From assembly GCF_029433515.1 (NCBI RefSeq), contig NZ_JAQTIG010000004.1:1-64000 (forward strand): 64,000 nucleotides of DNA. Direction: 5' to 3'. A program made the translations under genes and the position numbers. The notes beneath the pieces are model-generated. The model was not told the DNA's origin, did no database searches, and saw only the letters and a list, made by a program, of their open reading frames with translations. This document shows, piece after piece, positions 26,384 through 34,362 of this stretch. The first letter of the stretch is position 1. Each line of letters opens with the position of its first letter. The stretch comes from Lactobacillus sp. ESL0679. Its GTDB lineage: Bacteria; Bacillota; Bacilli; Lactobacillales; Lactobacillaceae.

Positions 26384-27353
26384 ACGCCTATTGGATTACA
26401 ATGATGGTGAAGAATTAGAGTTAGTAGTTTTAATTAAGAATTCTCAGTTGCGTCATACAAAAAAGGGCAAGTTATATTTAGCGATGTCTTTTGGTGATAG
26501 CTCTGGAGAAATTCGTGGTAATTTTTGGGATGCCAATAATCAAGATGCGGCAACTTTTAGTGCTGGGACACTTGTTGAGCTCAATGGGAGACGCGAAGAA
26601 TATCAAGATCAGCCGCAGATTAAGATTTATAGTTTACGGGTAGTTGGGCCAGAGGAGGGCTATGATTTGAAAGAATTTATCAAGTCAGCCCCCGAAAAGA
26701 TTGCGGACATGAAGGAAGAAATCAACCAGTATGTGTTTGAAATCTTAAACCCGACTTGGAATCGCATTGTACGTTATTTGCTGAAAAAGTGGGATCAGCG
26801 TTTCTTTGATTATCCCGCAGGTAAAAGCAACCACCATGCTGTCCGCGGCGGCTTGGCCTTCCACACAGTTTCAATGCTGCGGGATGCCAAGGGAATTGTG
26901 GATAATTACCAGCAGGTTAATCGGTCACTATTATACGCTGGTTGCATTTTGCATGACATGGGCAAGGTCTTAGAATTAACTGGTCCTGCAGCTACGCAAT
27001 ACACAACAGAAGGCAATCTTATTGGTCACTTGGTATTGATTGATGAGCAAATTATGATGGCTGCACAAGACATGAAGATTGATACTGAATCAGAAGACTT
27101 GTTATTGCTGCGGCACATGGTCTTGTCGCACCACGGCAAGTTTGAATATGGTTCGCCAAAATTGCCAGCTCTGCTTGAAGCGGAATTACTGCACCGGATT
27201 GATGATATGGATGCGGCAGTTTATGCGATTACTAATGCATTGCAACATACGCGACCCGGCAGTTTTACTGACAATATTATGAGTCAAGGTGGAAGGAAAT
27301 TTTATCGTCCCAAGGTTGATGAACCGTTAACTAAGTCACATAAGTTAGAATAA
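26376..27353 (+). CDS. yhaM: 3'-5' exoribonuclease YhaM
   Basis: A 325-residue nuclease with an N-terminal OB-fold (residues 15-95, KKGKLYLAMSFGDSSGEIRGNFWDA) and a C-terminal HD phosphohydrolase domain with H-HD-D residues (GGLAFHTVSML, ILHDMGKV, LSHHGKFEYG). YhaM degrades RNA and single-stranded DNA from the 3' end. It ends the ylbF-yhaO-yhaN-yhaM operon, ahead of a strong terminator. Confidence 0.93.
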   Translation: MFRRLLDYNDGEELELVVLIKNSQLRHTKKGKLYLAMSFGDSSGEIRGNFWDANNQDAATFSAGTLVELNGRREEYQDQPQIKIYSLRVVGPEEGYDLKEFIKSAPEKIADMKEEINQYVFEILNPTWNRIVRYLLKKWDQRFFDYPAGKSNHHAVRGGLAFHTVSMLRDAKGIVDNYQQVNRSLLYAGCILHDMGKVLELTGPAATQYTTEGNLIGHLVLIDEQIMMAAQDMKIDTESEDLLLLRHMVLSHHGKFEYGSPKLPALLEAELLHRIDDMDAAVYAITNALQHTRPGSFTDNIMSQGGRKFYRPKVDEPLTKSHKLE

Positions 27354-27354
27354 A

Positions 27355-27387
27355 CAAAAAAGAAGTTCGCTGACGAACTTCTTTTTT
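27355..27387. terminator. bidirectional terminator between yhaM and prsA
   Basis: Perfect stem AAAAAAGAAGTTCG/CGAACTTCTTTTTT with loop CTGA, between convergent genes. Confidence 0.92.
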
Positions 27388-27401
27388 ATTGCTAATTCAA
27401 A

Positions 27402-28295
27402 TTAATTCTTTGAAGTAGAAACGTATGATGCTAAAACGTTCTTTAAGTCATTATCCTTGATAGAAACGTCAGCCTTCTTCAAAACAGTTGCGATAACATC
27501 GCGCATTGTTTCTTGGTCTTGTGACATTGATTGGTAAATTTGGTTGTCAATTTCCTTCTTATGTGAAGCAAATGAACCTTTGGCTGGGTGGTTAATCATC
27601 TTGATAATATGGTAACCATATTGTGATTTAACCGGAGTCTTAGTAATTTCACCAGTCTTCAATTGGAATGCTGCCTTCTTGAAGCCAGCATCTAAACTTG
27701 TGTCGGTTGAATCAAAGGCAGGCAACTTACCAGCTTTTGATTTAGTACCAGTATCTGTTGAGTACTTCTTAGCCAAAGCCTTGAAACTTTTACCGGCTTT
27801 TAATTGGCTGATAATGTCTTCAGCAGTTGACTTCTTAGCAACTAAGATATGTTGAACAGTAACTTTAGGTTGGTATGACTTCCAAGCCTTGTCTTCTTGG
27901 CTCTTTGAAATCTTCTTGATGTCTTTCAAAGCTGCTTCGGAAAGCAAAGTAGTCTTCAAATTATCCTTAAAGCTTGATTCCGTCATGCCTTGTTGTTGTA
28001 AAACAGCGCTAAATTGAGAACCGTATTGCTTCTTGTAGTTATCAAATTGCTTGTTGACTTGGCTCTTGGAAACTTTACTGCCGTATTGTTGATCCAAAAC
28101 ATGGTTGATAATCATGTTAGCCAAAGCTGATTGACCAGCTTGGGACTTCTTCATTTCGTTGTAGTAATCATTTTGAGTAATCTTACCACCCTTATATGAA
28201 GCAACAGTTTTACCACCATTAGAACAAGCAGCAGTTGATAATGCAATTCCAGCTACAGCGATCACTGCGGCTGCCTTTTTCAAATATTTTTTCAT
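27402..28295 (-). CDS. prsA: PrsA foldase lipoprotein
   Basis: Extracellular peptidyl-prolyl isomerase that folds exported proteins. A lipoprotein signal ends in LSTAAC with the lipid-bearing Cys at residue 24. An N-terminal chaperone region, the parvulin domain (about 135-235, VQHILVAKKSTAEDI...YGYHIIKM) and a C-terminal helix follow. I start it at ATG 28295, 9 nt after GGAG. A longer frame adds six residues without a site. Codon use suggests high expression. It has no operon partners on either side. Confidence 0.95.
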   Translation of the reverse strand: MKKYLKKAAAVIAVAGIALSTAACSNGGKTVASYKGGKITQNDYYNEMKKSQAGQSALANMIINHVLDQQYGSKVSKSQVNKQFDNYKKQYGSQFSAVLQQQGMTESSFKDNLKTTLLSEAALKDIKKISKSQEDKAWKSYQPKVTVQHILVAKKSTAEDIISQLKAGKSFKALAKKYSTDTGTKSKAGKLPAFDSTDTSLDAGFKKAAFQLKTGEITKTPVKSQYGYHIIKMINHPAKGSFASHKKEIDNQIYQSMSQDQETMRDVIATVLKKADVSIKDNDLKNVLASYVSTSKN

Positions 28296-28409
28296 AAAAT
28301 AGATTCTCCACATCCTTAATAAATTAAGTCATCGACAACTAATATAACATAAATTAGCTGGCAGCGTTTTTAATTTTTCTATTTTCACAGAAAATTCAAA
28401 CTTTCTTTA

Positions 28410-28742
28410 CTATTTTTTGGCTTTAGTGGCCAAATCGTCAGTTAATTCGTCATTTTGGCCCTTTAAATCCTCGACTAAGCGGACCAATTTTGCTTGATAA
28501 TATTCAATATCATTTTGCAAGGAGATAATTGCCTGTTGCGTCTCAGGAATAACCTCAGTTAATTTTTGCTTAGCTTCCTTTAAATTAGCGACAGACGAAA
28601 CAAGACTATTGGTGTCTTCTACAGTACCATCAACTTCACGTTTAATTGGTGCGCCGTACCTAGTGCCTTCATCATCAGTCAATATTGATAAGATCATGCC
28701 AAGAGCTGCACCAGCAGCAATGCCTAAACTAAAATGTTTCAT
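28410..28742 (-). CDS. YtxH-like membrane-associated protein
   Basis: A 110-residue protein with an N-terminal membrane segment carrying a Gly/Ala zipper (GIAAGAALGMILSIL), then a helical domain rich in Glu, Lys and Gln that probably forms coiled coil. It belongs to the YtxH-like general stress proteins. It lies 10 nt after the HIT gene and is in the same operon. Confidence 0.75.
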   Translation of the reverse strand: MKHFSLGIAAGAALGMILSILTDDEGTRYGAPIKREVDGTVEDTNSLVSSVANLKEAKQKLTEVIPETQQAIISLQNDIEYYQAKLVRLVEDLKGQNDELTDDLATKAKK

Positions 28743-28752
28743 AATTTACTCC

Positions 28753-29184
28753 TTAAAATTGGGCTTTAATTTCGTCAGCAATCTTTTGGTAATCAGCTTC
28801 ACTATATTTATCTGCATTGTTGCGTGTGGCAAGCTTAAGACCGTCGCCTTCAAACCGGGGAACAAAGTGAATGTGTGAGTGCATCACAACTTGGTTGGCG
28901 CTACTGCCATTATTGGTATTAATATTCATGCCAGTAATTTTAGGGTCAAACTTTTTGATTGCATTGGCAATTTCTGGGATATATTGCAAAAAGCGCCGCG
29001 CATCTTCTGATGTGTAATCAAAAAAGTTGGTAATGTGCTTTTTAGGAACCATCAGGGTGTGACCCGGGTTTACTTGTGATAGGTCAAGGAAAGCCTTGAC
29101 ATCATCATTTTCAAAAACAGTGTAACTAGGAACGTCACCACGGATAATTTTACAAAATAAACAGTCTTCGTCTAATTGATTCAT
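28753..29184 (-). CDS. hit: HIT-family nucleotide hydrolase
   Basis: A 143-residue histidine triad protein. The active-site motif is HSHIHFVPR, and the N-terminal CLFCKIIRGDVPSY may bind zinc. HIT enzymes hydrolyse AMP-linked compounds. In many Firmicutes the hit gene is divergent from ecsA, as here, and is followed by the YtxH-like gene. The start has AAAAGAGGT upstream. Confidence 0.93.
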   Translation of the reverse strand: MNQLDEDCLFCKIIRGDVPSYTVFENDDVKAFLDLSQVNPGHTLMVPKKHITNFFDYTSEDARRFLQYIPEIANAIKKFDPKITGMNINTNNGSSANQVVMHSHIHFVPRFEGDGLKLATRNNADKYSEADYQKIADEIKAQF

Positions 29185-29275
29185 TTTTATACCTCTTTTA
29201 TTTCAAAATTTAGTTTCTTTTAATATCATGCTATCATATAAAATGAGTAAATTCATTAAAAGAAAGACAGGAAAT

Positions 29276-30016
29276 ATGGTTCTGAAAATTGAGCACTTAA
29301 CTGGTGGCTACACGGGCGTGCCAGTAATTAGAAATATTAACTTAGAGATTAAACCGGGCGAGGCCTTGGGATTAATTGGACTAAATGGTGCGGGAAAGTC
29401 CACAACAATCAAGCATCTTTTGGGTTTATTAAGACCGCAAAAGGGGACAATCCGTCTTAATGGCGTGGAACTAACTAAGCAGCCGACGGAGTTTAAGCAA
29501 GAGGTTGCGTATATTCCAGAGACACCGGTTTTATATCCAGAATTAACCTTGGCGGAACATTTGGAATTGACGATGCTGGCTTACCAACTAATTCCGCAAA
29601 CAGCTTGGGAGCGAGCAGAGAAATTATTAAAATTATTCCGCTTAGATGACAAGTTGGATTGGCTGCCGATCCACTTTTCAAAAGGAATGAAACAAAAAGT
29701 AATGATTGTGACAGCCTTTTTAGCCGATACCAGCTTATTGGTAATTGATGAGCCATTCACTGGACTTGACCCGTTAGCAGTTGCCAATTTGATTGATTTA
29801 ATTAAGCAGGCAATCGCTGACGACAAGATGGTCTTGATGACGACCCACGTTTTAGCAGACGCTGAGCAGGCAATCTCTAACTATGCGGTTTTAAATAACG
29901 GCACAATTGAGGTAATCGGCAGCCTTGATGAAATTCGGGCACATTATGGTTTGAAGCCAAGCGATGCTTTTGACAAGCTTTATCAAGTTTTGAATCAGGA
30001 GCAGCACCATGCGTAG
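29276..30016 (+). CDS. ecsA: ABC transporter ATPase EcsA
   Basis: Cytoplasmic ATPase of the Ecs transporter, which in Firmicutes affects protein secretion, intramembrane proteolysis and peptide pheromone export. Walker A GLNGAGKST, the signature FSKGMKQKV and Walker B LLVIDEPFTGLD are present. I start it at ATG 29276, giving the usual 246 residues (MVLKIEHLTGGY). Upstream in-frame ATGs lack ribosome sites. It overlaps ecsB by 8 nt. The link to pheromone processing may matter for the peptide system at 33.9 kb (inference). Confidence 0.93.
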   Translation: MVLKIEHLTGGYTGVPVIRNINLEIKPGEALGLIGLNGAGKSTTIKHLLGLLRPQKGTIRLNGVELTKQPTEFKQEVAYIPETPVLYPELTLAEHLELTMLAYQLIPQTAWERAEKLLKLFRLDDKLDWLPIHFSKGMKQKVMIVTAFLADTSLLVIDEPFTGLDPLAVANLIDLIKQAIADDKMVLMTTHVLADAEQAISNYAVLNNGTIEVIGSLDEIRAHYGLKPSDAFDKLYQVLNQEQHHA

Positions 30017-31208
30017 ATTGGCTCAAATTCGACTTCAGCATAATTTACGGCAGTCGCTCAAATATTTAATGTTAGTTTTCAACGACTTTTTTATCCTAGC
30101 GTTAATTTTTCTCTTTGGTGCCTTGATGTATTGGTATGCACAAAGCATGAAGACGATTCCGCAAGGATTATGGTTTTATCGACCACTAGTTGCGGCATTA
30201 TTATGGCTGCCATTATTAACGGGCAACCTAGTTACGCTCCTGCAAGAAGCAGACCTGCAATTTTTATTGCCGCAAGATGAGCAGATGAACTTGTATTTAA
30301 GTCCTTTAGTCAAGTACAGTATGGCACTGCCGACATTATTAATTGTATTGTTAGCCGGTATTTTATTTCCGTTTGCAACGATTAAGGCGGGCCTAGCGCC
30401 AGTAAGTTATTGGGAATTTGCAGTTGCCATATGGCTTGGTAAGATTTTACAATTAAAAATCACCCAGCAAAATCTGTATTTTGGTCGGAAAATTTCATTA
30501 GTTTTAGTTAACTTAGCATTATTAATTGTTCTGTGTTTAGCAATAATGCAGCCGATATTAATTTGGCTGTTACTGGTCTTATTAGTAGCCGGTATTGTTG
30601 CGATGTACTTATTTTTGGAACGGAAAACATTATTTGATTGGCGTTATGCTGTAGCTCTAGAAGAAAAACGTAAAAATCGGGTCTACACTGCCTTTAGCAT
30701 GTTTACTGACGTCAAAGAAAAGCAAGTCACTATCAAGCGGCGGAAGTATCTAGACTTTTTGTTGCCGCGGTCACTTGAACGCGAAAATCCTAACCGCTTT
30801 TTGTATCGGCGGTCGCTATTGCGTAATCCGGAAAATTTAAATTTATTGGTGCGAATGACCGCTTTTGCAATTCTTATCTCATGGCTTGTCCAAAATTGGG
30901 CGTGGGCACTTGGATTATCTTGCCTAGTAATCTTTTTGACAGCTTATCAGTTGCTACCCATGGCTGACGAGTTTGATGATAATATTATGTATCGTGTTGC
31001 GCCAATTTTGCGTCAAAATCGGGGCCACGACTTAATTGTTGCCTTAAGGTTGCCAATGTTATTACAATGGTTGTTGATTAGCGCGTCATGGCTGCTATTA
31101 TTGCCATTTAACATACAGTTGCTGGAGGCAATTGGGTTGCTAATTTGCTTTAGTGGCTTGATTGTGCAGCTGTATCTACCATATAAAATTAAGAAGAGGA
31201 AGATTTAA
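30009..31208 (+). CDS. ecsB: ABC transporter permease EcsB
   Basis: A 399-residue membrane subunit with hydrophobic helices grouped at about residues 25-130, 165-200 and 275-395, and a cytoplasmic basic loop near 210-260. It is the partner of EcsA, whose gene it overlaps. trmB follows after 3 nt. No third ecsC gene is present. Confidence 0.9.
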   Translation: MRRLAQIRLQHNLRQSLKYLMLVFNDFFILALIFLFGALMYWYAQSMKTIPQGLWFYRPLVAALLWLPLLTGNLVTLLQEADLQFLLPQDEQMNLYLSPLVKYSMALPTLLIVLLAGILFPFATIKAGLAPVSYWEFAVAIWLGKILQLKITQQNLYFGRKISLVLVNLALLIVLCLAIMQPILIWLLLVLLVAGIVAMYLFLERKTLFDWRYAVALEEKRKNRVYTAFSMFTDVKEKQVTIKRRKYLDFLLPRSLERENPNRFLYRRSLLRNPENLNLLVRMTAFAILISWLVQNWAWALGLSCLVIFLTAYQLLPMADEFDDNIMYRVAPILRQNRGHDLIVALRLPMLLQWLLISASWLLLLPFNIQLLEAIGLLICFSGLIVQLYLPYKIKKRKI

Positions 31209-31211
31209 TAA

Positions 31212-31871
31212 ATGAGATTACGAAATAAGCCGTGGGCCGTGGAGTTAGTGAAGAACCATCCAGAGAGTGTTCTTGATCGACCAGATCCAGAAGTAAAGAT
31301 TGACTGGGCACAGCGGTTCCCTAAGCCTGAGCAGCCATTAGAAATTGAAGTAGGTTCAGGAAAAGGGCATTTTATTACCACCTTGGCCGAGATGCACCCA
31401 GAAAAAAACTTTGTGGCGGTTGAATTGCAGATTACGGCTGCTGGCATTATCTTGCGCACAAAGCTTGATAAACAATTAGATAATTTGCAAATTTTGTGTG
31501 CCGATGCGGCAGCAATTGATGCGTTTTTTGCACCAAATTCAACTGATGTCATTTACCTTAACTTTAGCGATCCGTGGCCAAAGACGCGGCATGAAAAACG
31601 CCGCTTGACTTACCAATCATTTTTAAGTAAATATGAAAAGGTCTTAACTGATGCAGGTCAGATTGAGTTTAAAACGGATAATGCTGGGTTATTTGCGTAT
31701 TCATTGCAGAGTATGAATAATTACGGGATGCATTTTGACTTTGCATCCGTTGATTTACACCATGAGGCTGAAGAGATTGTGGCACAAAACGTGGAAACAG
31801 AATATGAACACAAATTTGCTGCTAAAGGTAATCCAATTTATGCTCTTCATGCTGATTTTGGAGTAAAATAG
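31212..31871 (+). CDS. trmB: tRNA (guanine-N7)-methyltransferase
   Basis: Methylates G46 of tRNA with S-adenosylmethionine. The SAM-binding loop EVGSGKGHFITTLA (about residues 42-55), and the family motif DPWPKTRHEKRRL are present. The 219 residues fit. The gene lies 3 nt behind ecsB. Confidence 0.95.
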   Translation: MRLRNKPWAVELVKNHPESVLDRPDPEVKIDWAQRFPKPEQPLEIEVGSGKGHFITTLAEMHPEKNFVAVELQITAAGIILRTKLDKQLDNLQILCADAAAIDAFFAPNSTDVIYLNFSDPWPKTRHEKRRLTYQSFLSKYEKVLTDAGQIEFKTDNAGLFAYSLQSMNNYGMHFDFASVDLHHEAEEIVAQNVETEYEHKFAAKGNPIYALHADFGVK

Positions 31872-31906
31872 TTAAGTATTGAATAACAATAAAAGAGGTT
31901 ATACCG

Positions 31907-32227
31907 ATGGAACAAATTAAAGAATTAACTCAAGAAAAATTAACTGAAATTACCAAAAATGGACGGACTGTTTTGGAATTTTCGGCTGATTGGTGCCCAG
32001 ACTGCCGCTTCTTAGACCCATTTATGCCTGCGATTGAGCAAGATTTTGCCGATAGTAAGTTCTATCAAATTGACCGTGATGGCTCAATTGATTTGGCTAA
32101 AGAATTAGATATTATGGGAATTCCTTCATTTGTTGTCTACCAAGATGGCGCAGAAATTGGTAGACTAGTAAATAAGGATCGCAAGACTAAAGATGAAGTT
32201 GAGGACTTTTTGCGGTCACTCGACTAA
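31907..32227 (+). CDS. thioredoxin-family protein
   Basis: A 106-residue thioredoxin fold with the active-site sequence WCPDCRFLDP, so CPDC in place of the usual CGPC. It also has the cis-proline segment GIPSFVVY. It probably acts as a cytoplasmic thiol reductant. The order trmB, thioredoxin-like, ytpR is common in Lactobacillus and Bacillus (YtpP). Confidence 0.9.
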   Translation: MEQIKELTQEKLTEITKNGRTVLEFSADWCPDCRFLDPFMPAIEQDFADSKFYQIDRDGSIDLAKELDIMGIPSFVVYQDGAEIGRLVNKDRKTKDEVEDFLRSLD

Positions 32228-32243
32228 TGAAGGAGATAATTTA

Positions 32244-32891
32244 ATGATTACTAGTATTAATAAACGCAGTTACCCTAACACCTTAATCGTGATTTTGGGT
32301 CAAGATAACGGTAAGAGTGAATACGTCCAAAAGGGTGACATTACCCAAGTTATTGATGAAAAGGGCAATGTTACTGGTTATAACTTTTTTAACGTTGACC
32401 AAATAATTGACTACGATCAATTGCCAGATGGTCAAGTTAAATTAACCGCTGATGACTTAACTGCTTTAAACCAAAAATTGGCAGAAGCGGGCTTTGACAC
32501 CGAATTAGCTTATGGCAAGCCAACACTTGTCTACGGCTTTGTTAAGACTTGTGATAAGCATCCAGATTCTGACCATTTGCACGTCACAACAATTGAAGTT
32601 GGCGATGGTGAGGAACACCAAATCGTTTGTGGTGCCCCTAATATTGCTCAAGGTCAAAAAGTTGTTATTGCCCTTCCTGGTACTTTAATGCCTAATGGTC
32701 AACAAATCTGGCCTGGCGACTTACGCGGCGTTGCTTCATACGGGATGATTTGTTCAGCTCGCGAATTAGGCTTAGAGCATGCTGAACAAAAGCGCGGGAT
32801 TATGGTTGTCCCTGATGACTTTATAGTCGGTGCTGCTTTTGAACCAGAAAAATGTGATGAATTGTTAGCTAGCGGCAAGATTAAGCTATAA
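32244..32891 (+). CDS. ytpR: YtpR family tRNA-binding protein
   Basis: A 215-residue protein with a C-terminal tRNA-binding OB-fold (about residues 90-195: KTCDKHPDSDHLHVTTIEVGDG, QIVCGAPNI, MICSARELGL), like the N-terminal domain of PheT, and an N-terminal DUF4479 domain. I start it at ATG 32244, after AAGGAGAT. A longer frame overlapping the thioredoxin gene lacks a site. Its cellular role is not settled. Confidence 0.88.
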   Translation: MITSINKRSYPNTLIVILGQDNGKSEYVQKGDITQVIDEKGNVTGYNFFNVDQIIDYDQLPDGQVKLTADDLTALNQKLAEAGFDTELAYGKPTLVYGFVKTCDKHPDSDHLHVTTIEVGDGEEHQIVCGAPNIAQGQKVVIALPGTLMPNGQQIWPGDLRGVASYGMICSARELGLEHAEQKRGIMVVPDDFIVGAAFEPEKCDELLASGKIKL

Positions 32892-32938
32892 GTCATATGA
32901 AAAATTTGGATTTTACTTGATAAAGCTAAATAGTAATT

Positions 32939-32971
32939 AAAGAGGCTGTCACGATTGTGACAGCCTCTTTA
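32939..32971. terminator. terminator between ytpR and the regulator gene
   Basis: Stem AAAGAGGCTGTCAC/GTGACAGCCTCTTT with loop GATT, usable from both strands. It closes the housekeeping operon and marks the left edge of the lanthipeptide island. Confidence 0.9.
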
Positions 32972-32982
32972 CGTATACTTTT

Positions 32983-33816
32983 TTAAAATTGATTATTGAA
33001 TTTGGTTATTTCTTCGTTTAATGCTTGGTGGACACTGGTAGCCCCCATTTCCTTTAGAACACTTAAACAATGTAGAGCTTCTTTTTGATTATGATGACAG
33101 ATAGCTAGTCTGCCTTTGGCTAAAAACAGTTTGTCATAACGAAAAGAGTGCTCAATAAGTGGTAATGCTCTATTTAAACTAGTAATTGCGGTGCTGAAAT
33201 CTTGTCGCTCCATATAAAGAATGGCTTGATTAAGAAGAAAACTAGATTCTAATGACTTTAAAAATTGATAATTATTTTCAATTGTTTGAATTGCCTGGTC
33301 TGATATGCTGGCCATAGTTTCTTCATCAAAAGCAAAAAAAATCAAATTAATAATGCAGAGGTCTAATATTGTCCAAGTTTCATTCTTAGATAAATAATCA
33401 TGCCAAACAGGCAAAATAAGCTTTCTTGCTAAGGCTAAATTATTTGTATTGGCTGCCTTAAAGCCTTTCAAAATAGGTATTAGTCTGGTAATTACTGGAT
33501 CAGAAGATAATAAAGTACTTTGCTCAATTATCTTGTCAATCTTATTTGTTTCTGTGTTGTAAGCGATATTGAGAATATCATAAATTATCTTGTCATGTGT
33601 ATCAAGCTGATAATTATTGCGAATATAAGAAAATTCATCTGGAGTAATTCCTAAGGTTCTGATTAAGCTAACTGCCATTTCGTAAGCAGGTTCTTCAGCT
33701 GAATGTTCAATCTTAGAGATAGTAGACCTATTTATTCGGGTATTACTCGATAACTGACGTTGGGTAATGTTTCGTGACTTACGAATTTTCTGTAGGGTTT
33801 CACCAAAAGTTTTCAT
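32983..33816 (-). CDS. Rgg/GadR/MutR-type transcriptional regulator
   Basis: A 277-residue regulator with an XRE-type helix-turn-helix (residues 5-60, LQKIRKSRNITQRQLSSNTRINRSTISKIE is the core) and a C-terminal array of TPR-like helices (about 75-277). This layout is that of Rgg proteins of the RRNPP group, which bind short hydrophobic peptides imported by the oligopeptide permease. It is divergent from a 14-residue hydrophobic peptide gene and the lanthipeptide genes, which it most likely controls. No Opp genes lie in the window. Its promoter seems to share a -10 box with the divergent promoter. Confidence 0.82.
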   Translation of the reverse strand: MKTFGETLQKIRKSRNITQRQLSSNTRINRSTISKIEHSAEEPAYEMAVSLIRTLGITPDEFSYIRNNYQLDTHDKIIYDILNIAYNTETNKIDKIIEQSTLLSSDPVITRLIPILKGFKAANTNNLALARKLILPVWHDYLSKNETWTILDLCIINLIFFAFDEETMASISDQAIQTIENNYQFLKSLESSFLLNQAILYMERQDFSTAITSLNRALPLIEHSFRYDKLFLAKGRLAICHHNQKEALHCLSVLKEMGATSVHQALNEEITKFNNQF

Positions 33817-33850
33817 AGCTTCTCTTTCTAAAAATATATAAATGTGAAAT

Positions 33851-33903
33851 TTGACAACAAATTGCTACTTCTATTTATAACTTTGATTTAATAATGGTGT
33901 CAA
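33851..33903. promoter_or_regulatory. overlapping divergent promoters sharing one -10 box
   Basis: Plus strand: -35 TTGACA (33851-33856), 17-bp spacer, -10 TTTATA (33874-33879). Minus strand: -35 TTGACA (33898-33903 read in reverse), 18-bp spacer, -10 TATAAA on the same six base pairs (33874-33879). The two promoters face each other, so polymerase could not occupy both. Expected starts are near 33886 (peptide) and 33867 (regulator), giving leaders of about 50 nt each. The TTGACA/TGTCAA pair may also form the regulator's binding site. Confidence 0.65.
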
Positions 33904-33933
33904 CAAAATTAATTGAATTGAAAGGAAAAAATT

Positions 33934-33978
33934 ATGTTGAAAATATTTTTAGTGGGTTTTTCGTTACTTATCGGTTGA
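33934..33978 (+). CDS. SHP-like short hydrophobic peptide (candidate pheromone)
   Basis: ATG with AAAGGA 7 nt upstream and a 14-codon frame: MLKIFLVGFSLLIG. The composition (one Lys, then Leu/Ile/Phe/Val and a Gly at the end) is that of SHP pheromones, which are encoded divergently from their rgg. Most SHPs are 20-30 residues, so this one is short and may need no cleavage, or may not be functional. The promoter at 33851-33879 is well placed for it. Pheromone role is inferred from position and composition. Confidence 0.6.
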   Translation: MLKIFLVGFSLLIG

Positions 33979-34010
33979 TTTCATTAATGGTTGAAGGGAA
34001 GTGATATGAA

Positions 34011-34148
34011 TTGAATCAAATTATAGATAACTTTATTCATGAGATAGAAAAATTAGCTCATGATAGTAGTAAAAAGAAAAGCGGTATTCATGGAATAAAG
34101 GATAAGAATAGAACTTATATTTGTTATCATGATTTTAAAATTATTTAG
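34011..34148 (+). CDS. candidate peptide precursor with TYIC motif, unrelated leader
   Basis: A TTG start about 12 nt after AGGG opens a 45-codon frame. The N-terminal part is helical and acidic (NQIIDNFIHEIEKLAHD), followed by a basic linker (SSKKKSGIHGIKDK) and the end NRTYICYHDFKII. TYIC is shared with the two lanthipeptide precursors that follow, but the LNLQ leader motif is missing. It may be a diverged precursor, an immunity or regulatory peptide, or a decaying copy. The next precursor starts 12 nt after its stop. Confidence 0.5.
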   Translation: MNQIIDNFIHEIEKLAHDSSKKKSGIHGIKDKNRTYICYHDFKII

Positions 34149-34160
34149 ATAGAAGTTGAT

Positions 34161-34280
34161 ATGATGAAAGAAAATCCATCGTTGAATCTGCAAACTGAAG
34201 ATTTGTTGAAAAGAAAGTCATCAAAATCAAAAAAACGTAAAACATACATATGTTTAAATGTAAGCGTTATATTCATTTGA
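34161..34280 (+). CDS. class III lanthipeptide precursor, copy 1
   Basis: A 39-residue peptide starting at ATG 34161 (or 34164), after a weak AGAAG site. The leader holds SLNLQTEDLLKRK; LNLQ corresponds to the conserved (L/I)xLQ helix motif that LanKC enzymes recognise. A basic Ser/Lys linker (SSKSKKRK) leads to the core TYICLNVSVIFI. Thr28 and Cys31 can form a T-x-x-C methyllanthionine ring. Ser35 comes after the Cys, so no canonical labionin (S-x2-S-x3-C) is possible in the core. It is paralogous to copy 2 and precedes the exporter and synthetase genes. Confidence 0.78.
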   Translation: MMKENPSLNLQTEDLLKRKSSKSKKRKTYICLNVSVIFI

Positions 34281-34309
34281 TTGATTAAAATTTAGTTTTA
34301 CATTATAGA
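34281..34309 (+). promoter_or_regulatory. candidate promoter of lanthipeptide precursor 2
   Basis: A -35 box TTGATT (34281-34286), a 17-bp spacer and a -10 box TATAGA (34304-34309), right after the stop of precursor 1. In this AT-rich region chance matches are common, so this is tentative. Confidence 0.35.
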
Positions 34310-34362
34310 AAAAGTTTAAGATATCTACGTAAATCATTTTTATAATACGAGGAGATAAGAAT

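Noticed and set aside
29228-29275. Extended N-terminus of EcsA
   Set aside because: The upstream in-frame ATGs lack ribosome sites, and the extension (basic, not conserved-looking) precedes the normal MVLKIEHLTGGY start of the family.
33831-33860. Alternative minus-strand promoter TTGTTG-16-TATATT for the Rgg gene
   Set aside because: Its start site would fall on the ribosome binding site. The TTGACA-18-TATAAA promoter further upstream is stronger and better placed.
34161-34300. Read-through of the TGA stop of lanthipeptide precursor 1 to a longer peptide
   Set aside because: The frame after TGA ends within five codons, and Lactobacillus uses TGA as stop. The paralogue ends at a similar position.
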